A stretch of 64,000 nucleotides of DNA. Source: Candidatus Sphingomonas colombiensis. GTDB taxonomy: Bacteria; Pseudomonadota; Alphaproteobacteria; Sphingomonadales; Sphingomonadaceae. Under the pieces are notes generated by a model. The model saw only the letters and a program-made list of their open reading frames with translations, had not been told where the DNA came from and did not search any database. Below, in pieces: positions 43,425 through 51,658 of this stretch (position 1 is the stretch's first letter; every line of letters starts with the position of its first letter). The stretch covers positions 2,263,001-2,327,000 of the forward strand of contig CP119315.1 in assembly GCA_029202845.1 (NCBI GenBank), given 5' to 3'. Both the position numbers and the translations under genes were made by a program.

Positions 43425-44837
43425 GTGATTAACCAATGGTCCTTAACCTTTCTGGCTATCTCTCAGGAATGGAGCCTGCCCTTGCCTACGGACCTGCCCG
43501 AAGCCGGATCGATCGCCTCCACGATCGATATCGCTGGTCGTCTCAAGGTGTTCGATCTCGACGGCACTCTGCTTGGCGCGAGCCGTGAGGTGTGGGCGGT
43601 GATCGAGCCGGAGATTCGGCTGGTTTCCGCCGCTTATTGGGAGCAGTGGCTGCGCTGTTTCGCCGATCAGCGGGCATGGGCGCCCGACGAGACGGAGAAG
43701 ATGATCGATCTCGGCTGCACCTTTCTGCGCAACCGATTCCTCGACACGGCGGGCAGCCCGTGGATCGAATCGATCGAACGTTCGGTCGCGGCGGCCTATG
43801 CCGGAGACGTATCGAAAACCGCGTTGCTGTCGATGATCAGCGCCAGCGATCGCGCCGCGCTCGATGTGCTGATGCGGCGGCTGGAGCGCAGCGATCCGCG
43901 ACTCGCCGCGATGGTCGACACGCTGATGCGGCTCTCCGCGCTCGAAGGCGAAATCACGGTCGCGGTCTATTCATCCTATCTCGAACATGCCGAAAAGGTG
44001 GCGCGCGATCGGCTGGCGAGCGAGTTCCACGATGGAATCGCCGCGACGGTGGAAAGCGCGACGTCGGAAGGCGGGGCTCTGCGATTGCTCGCATCTGGCG
44101 CGTCATCGTCGACGCGCGGCGTGCTCGGCAAGGCGAGCGAGGTGGCCGCCGCCGCCGAGCAGTCGGCCGTGGCCATGCGCGAGGCGGCGATGACTGCCGC
44201 CGGGTTGATCCGCGCGATCGAGGACGCGCGCACCGAGGTGGAGGTGGCCGCAGAGATCGCCAACCGCGCCAGCGCGCAGGCGGGCGCCGCCGTCGGCGTG
44301 TCGCAAATGCTGTCGGATCACGCGCAATCGATCGAATCGATCCTGGGCTTGATTCGCGACATTGCGGGGCAGACCAATTTGCTTGCGCTCAACGCTACGA
44401 TCGAGGCGGCGCGCGCCGGTGACGCCGGCCGTGGTTTCGCGGTGGTGGCGCAGGAGGTGAAGAGCCTGGCGAACCAGACCGCGCGCGCCACCGATGACAT
44501 CGCCGCCAAGATCGCCGCGATCCAGTCCGCCACCCGCAGCACGGTCGAAACCAACGCCAGCATCAAGGCGACGGTCGCGGAGGTCGAGGATTCGGCCACC
44601 CGCATCCGCAACGCAATGGAAGCGCAGGCGCAAACCGTGACCGCGATCACCGCGGCGGTCGACGAAACCGCGCTGGCGGCGGATTCGATGTCGAACACCA
44701 TCGCCGCGATCCGCGAGGATACCGAGGCGGTGGCGGGGGAGATCGACGCATTCGGCGCCGGCTTCGATTCGCTTTCCAGCCGGCTCGCGGTGCTGAAGGC
44801 GAGCGCCGGCGATTTCGCGCGCAAGGTCGCCGTCTGA
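43425..44837 (+). CDS. Soluble methyl-accepting chemotaxis-like protein
   Basis: 470 residues without any membrane helix. Residues ~50-200 form a mostly helical N-terminal domain I cannot assign (contains SAAYWEQWLRCFADQRAW and a STALLS-type helix); it recalls globin-coupled sensors in size but no proximal histidine is evident. Residues ~235-465 are an MCP signalling coiled coil with the conserved tip RDIAGQTNLLALNATIEAAR...GRGFAVVAQEVKSLA (311-349). The start GTG at 43425 is uncertain; TTG at 43482 is better placed after AGGAATGGAG. No other chemotaxis genes are nearby. Confidence 0.82.
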   Translation: MINQWSLTFLAISQEWSLPLPTDLPEAGSIASTIDIAGRLKVFDLDGTLLGASREVWAVIEPEIRLVSAAYWEQWLRCFADQRAWAPDETEKMIDLGCTFLRNRFLDTAGSPWIESIERSVAAAYAGDVSKTALLSMISASDRAALDVLMRRLERSDPRLAAMVDTLMRLSALEGEITVAVYSSYLEHAEKVARDRLASEFHDGIAATVESATSEGGALRLLASGASSSTRGVLGKASEVAAAAEQSAVAMREAAMTAAGLIRAIEDARTEVEVAAEIANRASAQAGAAVGVSQMLSDHAQSIESILGLIRDIAGQTNLLALNATIEAARAGDAGRGFAVVAQEVKSLANQTARATDDIAAKIAAIQSATRSTVETNASIKATVAEVEDSATRIRNAMEAQAQTVTAITAAVDETALAADSMSNTIAAIREDTEAVAGEIDAFGAGFDSLSSRLAVLKASAGDFARKVAV

Positions 44838-44893
44838 TCGGTGACCTGACCTCGGCCGTGGCCTGATCCGTTAGCCGCCGCTATGGGCGGCGC

Positions 44894-45589
44894 ATGATAC
44901 ATATTCTTGCCACCGGCACATCGCGTGGGATCGGTGCCGCGACTCTCGCGGCGCTCGATCGTCCCGGCGTGCGGATCGTCGGGCACGGCACCGCGAGCGG
45001 GGTCGCCGCCGACTTCTCCGATCCCGCCGCGCCGGCGAAATTGTGGGATGCGGCGATTGCCGAACTCGGCGCGATCGACGTGCTGATCAACAATGCCGGT
45101 GTGTTCGAGGCGAACCCGATCGAGCAGGACGATGCGGCATGGAGCGCGGCGTGGGAGCGCACGATGCGCATCAATCTCACCGCCGCCGCCGAACTCTCGC
45201 GCATGGCGGTGCGCCATTGGCAGGAGCGCGGGCAGGGCGGCCGAATCGTCAATATCGCCAGCCGCGCAGCATATCGTGGCGACAGCCCGGCGCACTGGCA
45301 TTATGCGGCCGCCAAGGCCGGCATGGTCGCGATGACCAAGACGATCGCGCGGGGCTATGCCCACGACGGCATCCTTGCCTTTGCGATCTGCCCCGGCTTC
45401 ACGATGACCGGGATGGCCGACGATTATCTCGCGAGCCGGGGCGGGGACGCCTTGCTTGCCGATATCCCGCTCGGCCGGGTGACGATGCCGGAGGAAGTGG
45501 CGGAAATGGCGCGCTGGCTGGCGCTCGACGCACCCGCGTCGATGACCGGTGCGGTGCTGGATGTGAATGGAGCGAGCTATGTCCGCTGA
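44894..45589 (+). CDS. Short-chain dehydrogenase/reductase
   Basis: 231 residues. Cofactor motif ATGTSRGIGAATL, DVLINNAGVFEANP, NIASRAAYRG with catalytic Ser, HWHYAAAKAGM with Tyr and Lys, and the C-terminal MTGAVLDVNGASYVR. Substrate unknown. Its end overlaps the prmA start by 11 bp, so they are probably co-transcribed, though a functional link is not obvious. Confidence 0.88.
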   Translation: MIHILATGTSRGIGAATLAALDRPGVRIVGHGTASGVAADFSDPAAPAKLWDAAIAELGAIDVLINNAGVFEANPIEQDDAAWSAAWERTMRINLTAAAELSRMAVRHWQERGQGGRIVNIASRAAYRGDSPAHWHYAAAKAGMVAMTKTIARGYAHDGILAFAICPGFTMTGMADDYLASRGGDALLADIPLGRVTMPEEVAEMARWLALDAPASMTGAVLDVNGASYVR

Positions 45590-46511
45590 CAGTTGGAAAG
45601 TGACCTTGCCCTGCACGCGGGCGGAGGCGGAGGCGATCGATGCGGCGGGCGACCTCGCGATCGATGCCGTGCTGATGACCACCGAAGAGGTGGAGGATGA
45701 CGTCGAGCGGTGGCGGCTCGACGCCTATCTGGAGGCTGAACCGAACGAAGCGACGCTGACCGCGTTGCGCGCGCTGGTGCCTAGTGCCGCCGGTATCGCT
45801 CCCCAGATCGAGGCGCTGACCGCGCAGGATTGGGTGGCGATGAGCCAGGCCGGGCTGGAGCCGATCCGCGAGGGGCGATTCGTGGTTCACACTTCGGCGC
45901 ATCCGGTGACTATCGCGCCTGACGAGCGCGCTTTCCTGATCGACGCCGGGCAGGCATTCGGCACCGGGCATCATCATACGACCGCCGGTTGCCTCGCGAT
46001 GATCGACGCGCTGGCGGGGGAGCGTTTCGCCAATGTCATCGATTTCGGCACCGGGACCGGCCTGCTAGCCTTCGCGGCACGGCATCTCTGGCCCGAAGCG
46101 CGCGTGATGGCGACGGATATCGATCCGATCGCGATCGAGGTGACCGCCGAGAATATGGTCGCCAATGATGTCGCGGCGATCGAACTGGTCGTGGCTGACG
46201 GCGCGCGCGCGACCGAGATCGACGCGGGTGCGCCTTACGATCTGCTGATCGCCAATATCCTCGCTGGGCCGCTGGTGGCGATGGCGCCGGAGGTGACGGC
46301 GGTGGCGGGCCCGCATGCCACAATCGTGCTGGCGGGGCTGCTCACCAATCAGGCCGAAGCAGTGATCGACGCGTATCGCGCGCAGGGCTGCACGCTGGCG
46401 GCGCGCGATGTGCGCGGGGACTGGACGATTCTCCAGCTGCGCGCACCGGCCGAGCCGCACGCGACCGCCACCACCGGCGACCGCGAGGCGTGGAAAACCG
46501 ACGGCCGCTGA
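45579..46511 (+). CDS. prmA: Ribosomal protein L11 methyltransferase
   Basis: 310 residues. AdoMet-dependent trimethylation of ribosomal protein L11 by family. Landmarks: AFGTGHHHTTAGCLAMIDAL, the AdoMet motif VIDFGTGTGLLAFAARHLW, ATDIDPIAIEVTAENM, and LLIANILAGPLVAMAPEV (NPPY-like catalytic region). A C-terminal tail of ~20 residues (EPHATATTGDREAWKTDGR) is extra. ATG at 45579 chosen over an upstream one within the SDR gene. Confidence 0.92.
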   Translation: MSADSWKVTLPCTRAEAEAIDAAGDLAIDAVLMTTEEVEDDVERWRLDAYLEAEPNEATLTALRALVPSAAGIAPQIEALTAQDWVAMSQAGLEPIREGRFVVHTSAHPVTIAPDERAFLIDAGQAFGTGHHHTTAGCLAMIDALAGERFANVIDFGTGTGLLAFAARHLWPEARVMATDIDPIAIEVTAENMVANDVAAIELVVADGARATEIDAGAPYDLLIANILAGPLVAMAPEVTAVAGPHATIVLAGLLTNQAEAVIDAYRAQGCTLAARDVRGDWTILQLRAPAEPHATATTGDREAWKTDGR

Positions 46512-46514
46512 GCG

Positions 46515-46949
46515 TCAGGGGTAGGAAAGGGGGGAGGTCGTCCATTCGCTGATCGCGCGCGCGATCAGCGTGTTGAGCGCCTGCGCGTTACGCCCCCATG
46601 CCGCGTCGGTGGCGTCGCTCCATTCCGGGCCCGCCGCCTCGCCCAGCGCATCGATCGCCATATCGACGAAATCGGCATATTCGTCGGCTGGGAGGTGACC
46701 ATAGTTGCGGTGCTGATAAACCAGCTCCGCGACCTGGCCCCATACCCAGCCTTCGCCTTGTGCGAGCCCGAGCATCCACCCCAATGTTTCGCTCGTCATG
46801 CGCAGCGACGTGGCCTCGACATGCATGAACAGCGCGCGACGAGCGGGATAGCGGGCGAAGAAGCGTTCGAACAACGCCGCGCGCATCGCCGGTTCATGCG
46901 GCGCGGCGGCGAGGAGGCTCCGTTCCATCAGTGCCGCATCGCTCTCCAT
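46515..46949 (-). CDS. Possible globin-fold protein
   Basis: 144 residues, all-helical. MRAALFERFFARYPARRALFMHVEATSLRMTSETLGWMLGLAQ resembles the B-E helices of single-domain globins (the Phe and YP positions), and LVYQHRNYGHLPADEYADFVDMAIDAL resembles the proximal-His F helix (QHRNYG). I infer a globin or globin-like protein, but the distal site is not clear. Converges closely with prmA (3-bp gap). Confidence 0.5.
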   Translation of the reverse strand: MESDAALMERSLLAAAPHEPAMRAALFERFFARYPARRALFMHVEATSLRMTSETLGWMLGLAQGEGWVWGQVAELVYQHRNYGHLPADEYADFVDMAIDALGEAAGPEWSDATDAAWGRNAQALNTLIARAISEWTTSPLSYP

Positions 46950-46979
46950 GGTGCGATTGTGGCGCTATTTACATCGGTG

Positions 46980-47846
46980 TCAATGATCCGCCTTGGCGAG
47001 CGCATAGGCCTGGGTGCCGCGCGTCAGCACCTCGTCCTCCGGCATCAGGGTCGCGACCGGAATGTCCGGCTGCTGCTTCAGCATTTCGTAAAGCGGCGCG
47101 AAATCTGTTTCGGCCGTGACGCGTAGCAGATCGTCGAAGCTCGGGATGACGAAGTAATTCTGCTGGAAATCGTCGATGCGATATTCCGAGCGCATCACCC
47201 GCGCGAGATCGAAGGCAATGCGGTTGGGCGAGGGGTCGTCGAGCGCGAACCGGCTTTCCGAATAGCTTGAGACGATCCCGGCGCCATAGATGCGCAACCC
47301 TTCCGGCTCCGCGATCAGGCCGAATTCGACCGTGTACCAATAAAGCCGCGCGAGATATTGCAGCGAATGCAGCCCCAACGCGCGCTGGCCACCCTTGCCG
47401 TATGCGACGAGATAATCCGCGAACACCGGGTCCGCGAGCATCGGCACATGGCCGAACACGTCGTGAAACACGTCCGGTTCCTGAAGATAATCGAGCTGGT
47501 CCGGCCTGCGGATGAAATTGCCGGCGACGAAACGTCGGTTGGCCATATGATCGAAAAACACGGCATCGGGCACCAGCCCGGGCACGGCTACGACCTGCCA
47601 GCCGGTGAGCTTCATCAGTCGTTCGGACAATTCCTCGAAATCCGGAATGCCGGGCCGCGAAAGTTTGAGCACGTCCAGCCCGCGCAGATAGGCGTCGGAG
47701 GCGCGGCCGGGAAGCAGCTTCGCCTGCCGCGCGAACAACGTGTCCCACGTCGCATGTTCTTCGGCGGTATAATGCGCCCAGTTCTGCGGCACCGTCCAAT
47801 CGGCGGCGGCGCCGGGAGGCGGGGATTCAAGGTTCACATCGGCCAT
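46980..47846 (-). CDS. phhA: Phenylalanine 4-monooxygenase
   Basis: 288 residues, pterin-dependent aromatic amino acid hydroxylase converting phenylalanine to tyrosine. Iron ligands H128 and H133 in FHDVFGHVPM and E174 in YWYTVEFGL; pterin region VPGLVPDAVFFDHMANRRF. Length matches bacterial single-domain enzymes. Needs tetrahydrobiopterin-type cofactor; no recycling gene (phhB) is adjacent. Confidence 0.95.
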   Translation of the reverse strand: MADVNLESPPPGAAADWTVPQNWAHYTAEEHATWDTLFARQAKLLPGRASDAYLRGLDVLKLSRPGIPDFEELSERLMKLTGWQVVAVPGLVPDAVFFDHMANRRFVAGNFIRRPDQLDYLQEPDVFHDVFGHVPMLADPVFADYLVAYGKGGQRALGLHSLQYLARLYWYTVEFGLIAEPEGLRIYGAGIVSSYSESRFALDDPSPNRIAFDLARVMRSEYRIDDFQQNYFVIPSFDDLLRVTAETDFAPLYEMLKQQPDIPVATLMPEDEVLTRGTQAYALAKADH

Positions 47847-47931
47847 CCCGCCAACATAGCGCGCTGCGTCATGCTGCCAAGGTGGTAACAGATGAAATCA
47901 TCTTGGCGGCGGTCGATTGTCCGCTTCGCGC

Positions 47932-48360
47932 TTATTCGGTGAGGCTGTGCGTGAGCGTGATTTCCGCTTTCATCAGCTTCGATACCGGGCATCCGGCCTT
48001 TGCCTCATTGGCGATCCGCGTGAAATCGTCGGAGGAGATTCCGGGCACGGACGCACGCAGCTCAAGCGCGGATTTCGTGATCGAGAAGCCGTCGCCATCC
48101 TTGTCCAGCGTCACTTTCGCAACGGTGTCCAGCGTCCCGCGATTATAGCCGGCACGGGCGAGCGCGAAGCTCAGCGCCATGGTGAAGCAACTCGCGTGCG
48201 CGGCGGCGATGAGTTCTTCCGGATTGGTGCCGGGTTCATCCTCGAACCGGGTGGCGAAGCCATAGGGATTGTCGGCAAGCGCGCCGGACTGGGTTGAGAC
48301 GAACCCCTTTCCGTCCTTGCCGAAGCCTTCGTAACGCGCGGATCCACTGTGGGTTGGCAT
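47932..48360 (-). CDS. OsmC-family organic hydroperoxide reductase
   Basis: 142 residues. Redox cysteines C58 in AAAHASCFTMALSFAL and C124 in EAKAGCPVSKLM, plus NPEELIAAAH, define the OsmC subgroup of the OsmC/Ohr family. The dimer reduces organic hydroperoxides. Stands alone on the minus strand between phhA and the glycine-zipper gene. Confidence 0.93.
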   Translation of the reverse strand: MPTHSGSARYEGFGKDGKGFVSTQSGALADNPYGFATRFEDEPGTNPEELIAAAHASCFTMALSFALARAGYNRGTLDTVAKVTLDKDGDGFSITKSALELRASVPGISSDDFTRIANEAKAGCPVSKLMKAEITLTHSLTE

Positions 48361-48434
48361 GGCTTTCCTCCTGCTGCGTGGTCGCGCTTATAACAGGCGC
48401 GACACAAAAATGTGCCGCGCCCGTTTCAAATAAA

Positions 48435-48743
48435 TCAGCGGCAGCGGCGGCTGCCCGAGTCTCGCTCGATCGCCCGCCCCGCGAGTGCGCCTACCGCCGC
48501 GCCGCCCAGCGTGCCGAGCGTACGGTCGCCGCGCGTATCGATCGCGCGGCCGAGCAGCGCGCCCGCCGCGCCACCGACGATCAGCCCGGTCGTCCCGTCC
48601 GAGCGACGGCAGCGCATGCGCCCGTCCTGTCCACGCCATTCGCGATAGCCGTGGCGCCCGCGCGCCTCTGCTTCCTGCGTCGTGGCGATCAGCGTCGGCA
48701 CGACCATCGCCGTGGCGCCCAGCGCCAGCATCAGTTTACGCAT
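48435..48743 (-). CDS. Small glycine-zipper 2TM protein
   Basis: 102 residues: signal peptide (KLMLALGATAMVVPTLIATT...AEA), a basic segment (RGRHGYREWRGQDGRMRCRR), then TGLIVGGAAGALLGRAIDTRGDRTLGTLGGAAVGALAGRAIER, two glycine-zipper helices. Likely envelope-located; function unknown. It borders the gene-poor region. Confidence 0.78.
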   Translation of the reverse strand: MRKLMLALGATAMVVPTLIATTQEAEARGRHGYREWRGQDGRMRCRRSDGTTGLIVGGAAGALLGRAIDTRGDRTLGTLGGAAVGALAGRAIERDSGSRRCR

Positions 48744-48841
48744 ATCTCACTCCCGTCTTCTGGTTAGTCACGAAAAAACAATGCGGGGGTAATGAAACAG
48801 GGCCCCTGAACCTCCGGCAACCAGTCGTTCATCGGTGCGCG

Positions 48842-48868
48842 ATATCCACGATATCCACGTTATCCACA
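48842..48868 (+). promoter_or_regulatory. Three tandem DnaA-box-like 9-mers
   Basis: ATATCCACG, ATATCCACG and TTATCCACA follow each other with no gap. The third is a perfect DnaA consensus box; the first two differ from it at the first and last base. Confidence 0.65.
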
Positions 48869-49053
48869 CCCGCCGAAGAGCAATTCGTGCTTGGTGCGAC
48901 TCGCGATTGATGACAGCATCGTGACTGCGGATGGACGAGGGGACTGGGGGTAAAACTTCAGTAAATTCAGAAATTTGCACCCAATCGATGATCATGCTGG
49001 TGGCGCGAGCAAACCGCAGGATGGTTGATCGGGGAGGGTGACAGGCGATCCGG

Positions 49054-49062
49054 TTATCCACA
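49054..49062 (+). promoter_or_regulatory. Perfect DnaA box
   Basis: TTATCCACA, same orientation as the box at 48860-48868 and 194 bp downstream of it, with an A/T-richer segment between the two (~48949-48980). Confidence 0.6.
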
Positions 49063-49115
49063 GGTTCGAGGCGAAAGCTGACGAACCGGGAGAAGCGGGC
49101 ACGCGGCAGCCCAAA

Positions 49116-49153
49116 GGTATCCGGTGCGGTCCCTGACGGTCGCACCGGATACC
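49116..49153. repeat. 13-bp perfect inverted repeat
   Basis: GGTATCCGGTGCG (49116-49128) pairs exactly with CGCACCGGATACC (49141-49153) around a 12-base loop. No T-tract follows. Confidence 0.7.
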
Positions 49154-49409
49154 GGCCGCCGAATGAAGCGGCGACGTGGGATTTTGCGTTCTCTTGGGAA
49201 CGTCGGGTTGAGCGTCGGCGTGGATGAAGCGGCCAACGGCAGAGCGCGCGTTTCGGCGTGCGGGACAGCCGGGTCATGGCGACCGGTCGGATCGTCTCTT
49301 GAGGCGGGCAGACGGCACGTAATGGCCGAAACGCGGCGCAAACCGGCACCGTTCACGGTGAAAGGCGTGACGCGGGTGGCATGGCGAACAGAAGCACTGG
49401 CCTGCGGGC

Positions 49410-49441
49410 TCGCGGTTTCGTTCCCAACCACCGAAACCGCG
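49410..49441. repeat. Inverted repeat hairpin
   Basis: TCGCGGTTTCG and CGAAACCGCGA form about eleven pairs around a ten-base loop (TTCCCAACCA region). Confidence 0.6.
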
Positions 49442-49532
49442 AAGCTCGCTGCGACAAGTGGTGAGTCGAGCAAGCCGTCGAAAACCGGCGCGGCGTCCTT
49501 CGGGGCAGCAAACCGCGCTAGGTGCGGCGACA

Positions 49533-49560
49533 GGGGGATCGGTAGCAATACCGGTCCCCC
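49533..49560. repeat. Inverted repeat hairpin with four-base loop
   Basis: GGGGGATCGGTA and TACCGGTCCCCC pair with one mismatch (a G-T or A-C wobble depending on strand) around a GCAA loop. Confidence 0.6.
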
Positions 49561-49917
49561 GAATGCGTTTCGGGGCGGGGCGCCGGACGAGCCGCTCAGG
49601 TGGCGGCGTTTCAATTCCGGTGTTCGGAGGCCCCACGGGCTCCTGCGCGATAGCGACGCGGTCCTCACGAGGCACATTCGCGCAATCGAATCGGATCGCC
49701 AGCATCCAGCTTTGAGGAGGAGCTGGCCGAGCCTCGTGCGCTATCGCAAAGCCACCGAAACCGGGTGAGAACGCTGCGGGTGTCCGCATTCGCGGCCAGG
49801 TTGAAGCCGAAGCCCGGGTTCGCGCTATGCCGGTCGAACGCCGACTATGCCCTTCCTTCTCAACGCGGATCGGCCCCGCCCGTGGAAATTTCGATCGACC
49901 CGCGTTAGCCAGTTCGC

Positions 49918-50541
49918 ATGCCGCCCGAACTTCTGCCCGTTTTTGCCCCATGGCTCGATCTCGCCGGGATCGCGGTGTTTGCCGCATCTGGTGCGCTGGC
50001 CGCCGCGCGGCGTGCGCAGACGATGGTCACGCTCGCCTTTTTCGCGCTGATCACGGGCGTGGGCGGCGGGACGGTGCGTGATCTGCTGATCGGCGCGCCG
50101 GTGTTCTGGGTGCATGACAGTCGCGCCGCCGCCGTATGCCTGTCGGTTGCGTTGCTGATCTGGATGACCCCGGAGAAATGGTGGCGCGGCGCGGCGCTCG
50201 ACTGGTTCGATGCGGTGGGGCTGGCGGCCTATGCCGTTTACGGCGCGGCCAAGGCGATGCGCTTCGGGGTGCCACCGCTGCCGGCCGCGCTGATGGGGGT
50301 GATGACCGCCTGTGCCGGTGGTGTGATCCGCGACGTGGTGGCCGGTGTGCCCTCGATCATCATGCGGCCGGAGCTTTACGTCACAGCGGCCGCATTGGCA
50401 GCGGCGCTATATGTTGCGCTGACCCTGCTCGGTTTGCCGGCAGTGCTCGCGGCGACCCTTGCCGCGCTCGCCGGATTCGTCCTGCGCGCCGCCGCGATCC
50501 GTTTCCGGCTGGCGTTGCCGGCTTATCGAGGACGGCGCTGA
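49918..50541 (+). CDS. TRIC-type (UPF0126/YicG-like) membrane channel
   Basis: 207 residues with seven hydrophobic segments and the internal duplication of the family: ALITGVGGGTVRDLLIGAPVFWV in the first half and GVMTACAGGVIRDVVAGVPSIIM in the second. Prokaryotic TRIC proteins form trimeric cation channels; physiological role here unknown. The ATG at 49918 gives a normal length. It follows the gene-poor region. Confidence 0.9.
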   Translation: MPPELLPVFAPWLDLAGIAVFAASGALAAARRAQTMVTLAFFALITGVGGGTVRDLLIGAPVFWVHDSRAAAVCLSVALLIWMTPEKWWRGAALDWFDAVGLAAYAVYGAAKAMRFGVPPLPAALMGVMTACAGGVIRDVVAGVPSIIMRPELYVTAAALAAALYVALTLLGLPAVLAATLAALAGFVLRAAAIRFRLALPAYRGRR

Positions 50542-50550
50542 CCGCGAGGG

Positions 50551-51114
50551 TCAGACGCGGACGACGCCCGTCTCGGTGAAGGGGCGTGGCTCGGTCGGCG
50601 GGGTGACGCTATCGTTCAGCGAACACTGCCAGAAGCCGACATCGACCCAGCGACCCTGCTTATAGCCGATCTCGCGATAGACCCCCGCGCGACGGAATCC
50701 CACCGCCTCATGGAGCGAGATCGATCCGTCATTGGGGAGTGACAGCACCCCGATCGCCTGAGTGAAGCCCTGCGCGCGCAGCGTATCGATCAACGCCTCG
50801 TACAATAGCCGCCCGACGCCTTGCCCCTGCACCGATCCCGAAACGTAGATCGAGGTTTCAACGACATAGCGATATGCCGGGCGATCGCGGAAACGCGTGG
50901 CATAGGCATAAGCCACCACGCCGGCATCATCACCCGCGCCGGAAGTGGCGACTAACCATGGGTAGAGGCCGTTCGATGCGGCCATCCGCGTGCGCATTGC
51001 CCGCGCATCCGGCGCATCGGTTTCGAACGATACGGTGCCCGACAGGACATAGGGAGCGTAGATCGCGGCGACGGCGGCGGCGTCTTCGGGTTTGGCGGGC
51101 CGGATGACGATCAA
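50551..51114 (-). CDS. GNAT acetyltransferase, phosphinothricin N-acetyltransferase-like
   Basis: 187 residues: IRPAKPEDAAAVAAIYAPYVLSGTVSFETDAPDA, acetyl-CoA loop VSGSVQGQGVGRLLYEALID, and GVLSLPNDGSISLHEAVGFRRAGVYREIGYKQGRWVDVGFWQ, the pattern of Pat/MnaT proteins that acetylate small amines such as phosphinothricin or methionine derivatives. Start is TTG at 51114, with AGGGAG upstream; the nearby ATG is out of frame. Confidence 0.86.
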   Translation of the reverse strand: MIVIRPAKPEDAAAVAAIYAPYVLSGTVSFETDAPDARAMRTRMAASNGLYPWLVATSGAGDDAGVVAYAYATRFRDRPAYRYVVETSIYVSGSVQGQGVGRLLYEALIDTLRAQGFTQAIGVLSLPNDGSISLHEAVGFRRAGVYREIGYKQGRWVDVGFWQCSLNDSVTPPTEPRPFTETGVVRV

Positions 51115-51184
51115 TGCATGGCTCCCTCGATACTGGCTGACCGCGCTATCGGGACATGGCGTGCGGGGCAACAGCCACGCTGCT

Positions 51185-51658
51185 TCACAACGTGACGGCG
51201 TAGCTGTGCGCGTCGAAGCTTTGCCCGGTACGCCCACGATAATAATCGCGCCGTTCGCCCACCTTGGCGAAGCCGTGCGCGGCATAGAGCGCGACTGCCT
51301 CATTCCCGGCGCGCACCTCCAGATGAAGCCGGGTCACCTTGCGCATCCGTGCGTCAGCGATCACCCCGCGCAGCAGCGCGGCGCCGATCCCGCGCCGCCG
51401 AAACGCCGGGTGGACGGCGATCAGCAGCAGTTCCGCTTCATCGAGGATCGCCCGCGACAGCGCGAAGCCGGCGACCTCGCCATCGGCGCGCGCCAGCGTC
51501 AGCCATACACCGGGCATGCTGAGGATGCCGAGACACTGGCTGTGCGTCCACGCCTCGCCGAAACGCGGATCGAACGCTTCGGCCATTACGGTGTCGATCG
51601 CCGCGATATCCGATGCGGCGCCCGAGACCAGCTCCACCATGCGCAGCGACGCGCTCAT
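51185..51658 (-). CDS. rimI: Ribosomal-protein-alanine N-acetyltransferase RimI
   Basis: 157-residue GNAT protein: LLLIAVHPAFRRRGIGAALLRGVI (acetyl-CoA site) and LHLEVRAGNEAVALYAAHGFAKVGERRDYY. Its location directly after tsaB with a 4-bp overlap is the usual arrangement for RimI, which acetylates the N-terminus of ribosomal protein S18. Confidence 0.88.
   Translation of the reverse strand: MSASLRMVELVSGAASDIAAIDTVMAEAFDPRFGEAWTHSQCLGILSMPGVWLTLARADGEVAGFALSRAILDEAELLLIAVHPAFRRRGIGAALLRGVIADARMRKVTRLHLEVRAGNEAVALYAAHGFAKVGERRDYYRGRTGQSFDAHSYAVTL

Larger units (their letters stand above)
48744..49917. other. 1.17-kb region without a convincing gene; DnaA boxes and hairpins
   Basis: No frame here carries a recognisable domain, and the long open frames on both strands overlap one another (49124-49768 plus, 49274-49987 and 49054-49677 minus) with low-information Arg/Ser/Gly content. 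The region contains three tandem DnaA-like 9-mers, a further perfect DnaA box, an A/T-richer stretch at ~48949-48980 and several hairpins, listed separately. It may be a replication origin or a DnaA-controlled regulatory region; noncoding RNA is also possible. Confidence 0.55.

Noticed and set aside
49054..49987. Three overlapping long frames (49124-49768 +, 49274-49987 -, 49054-49677 -)
   Set aside because: Mutually overlapping on both strands, low-information Arg/Ser/Gly sequence and no domain; treated as noncoding, though a lineage-specific gene cannot be excluded.
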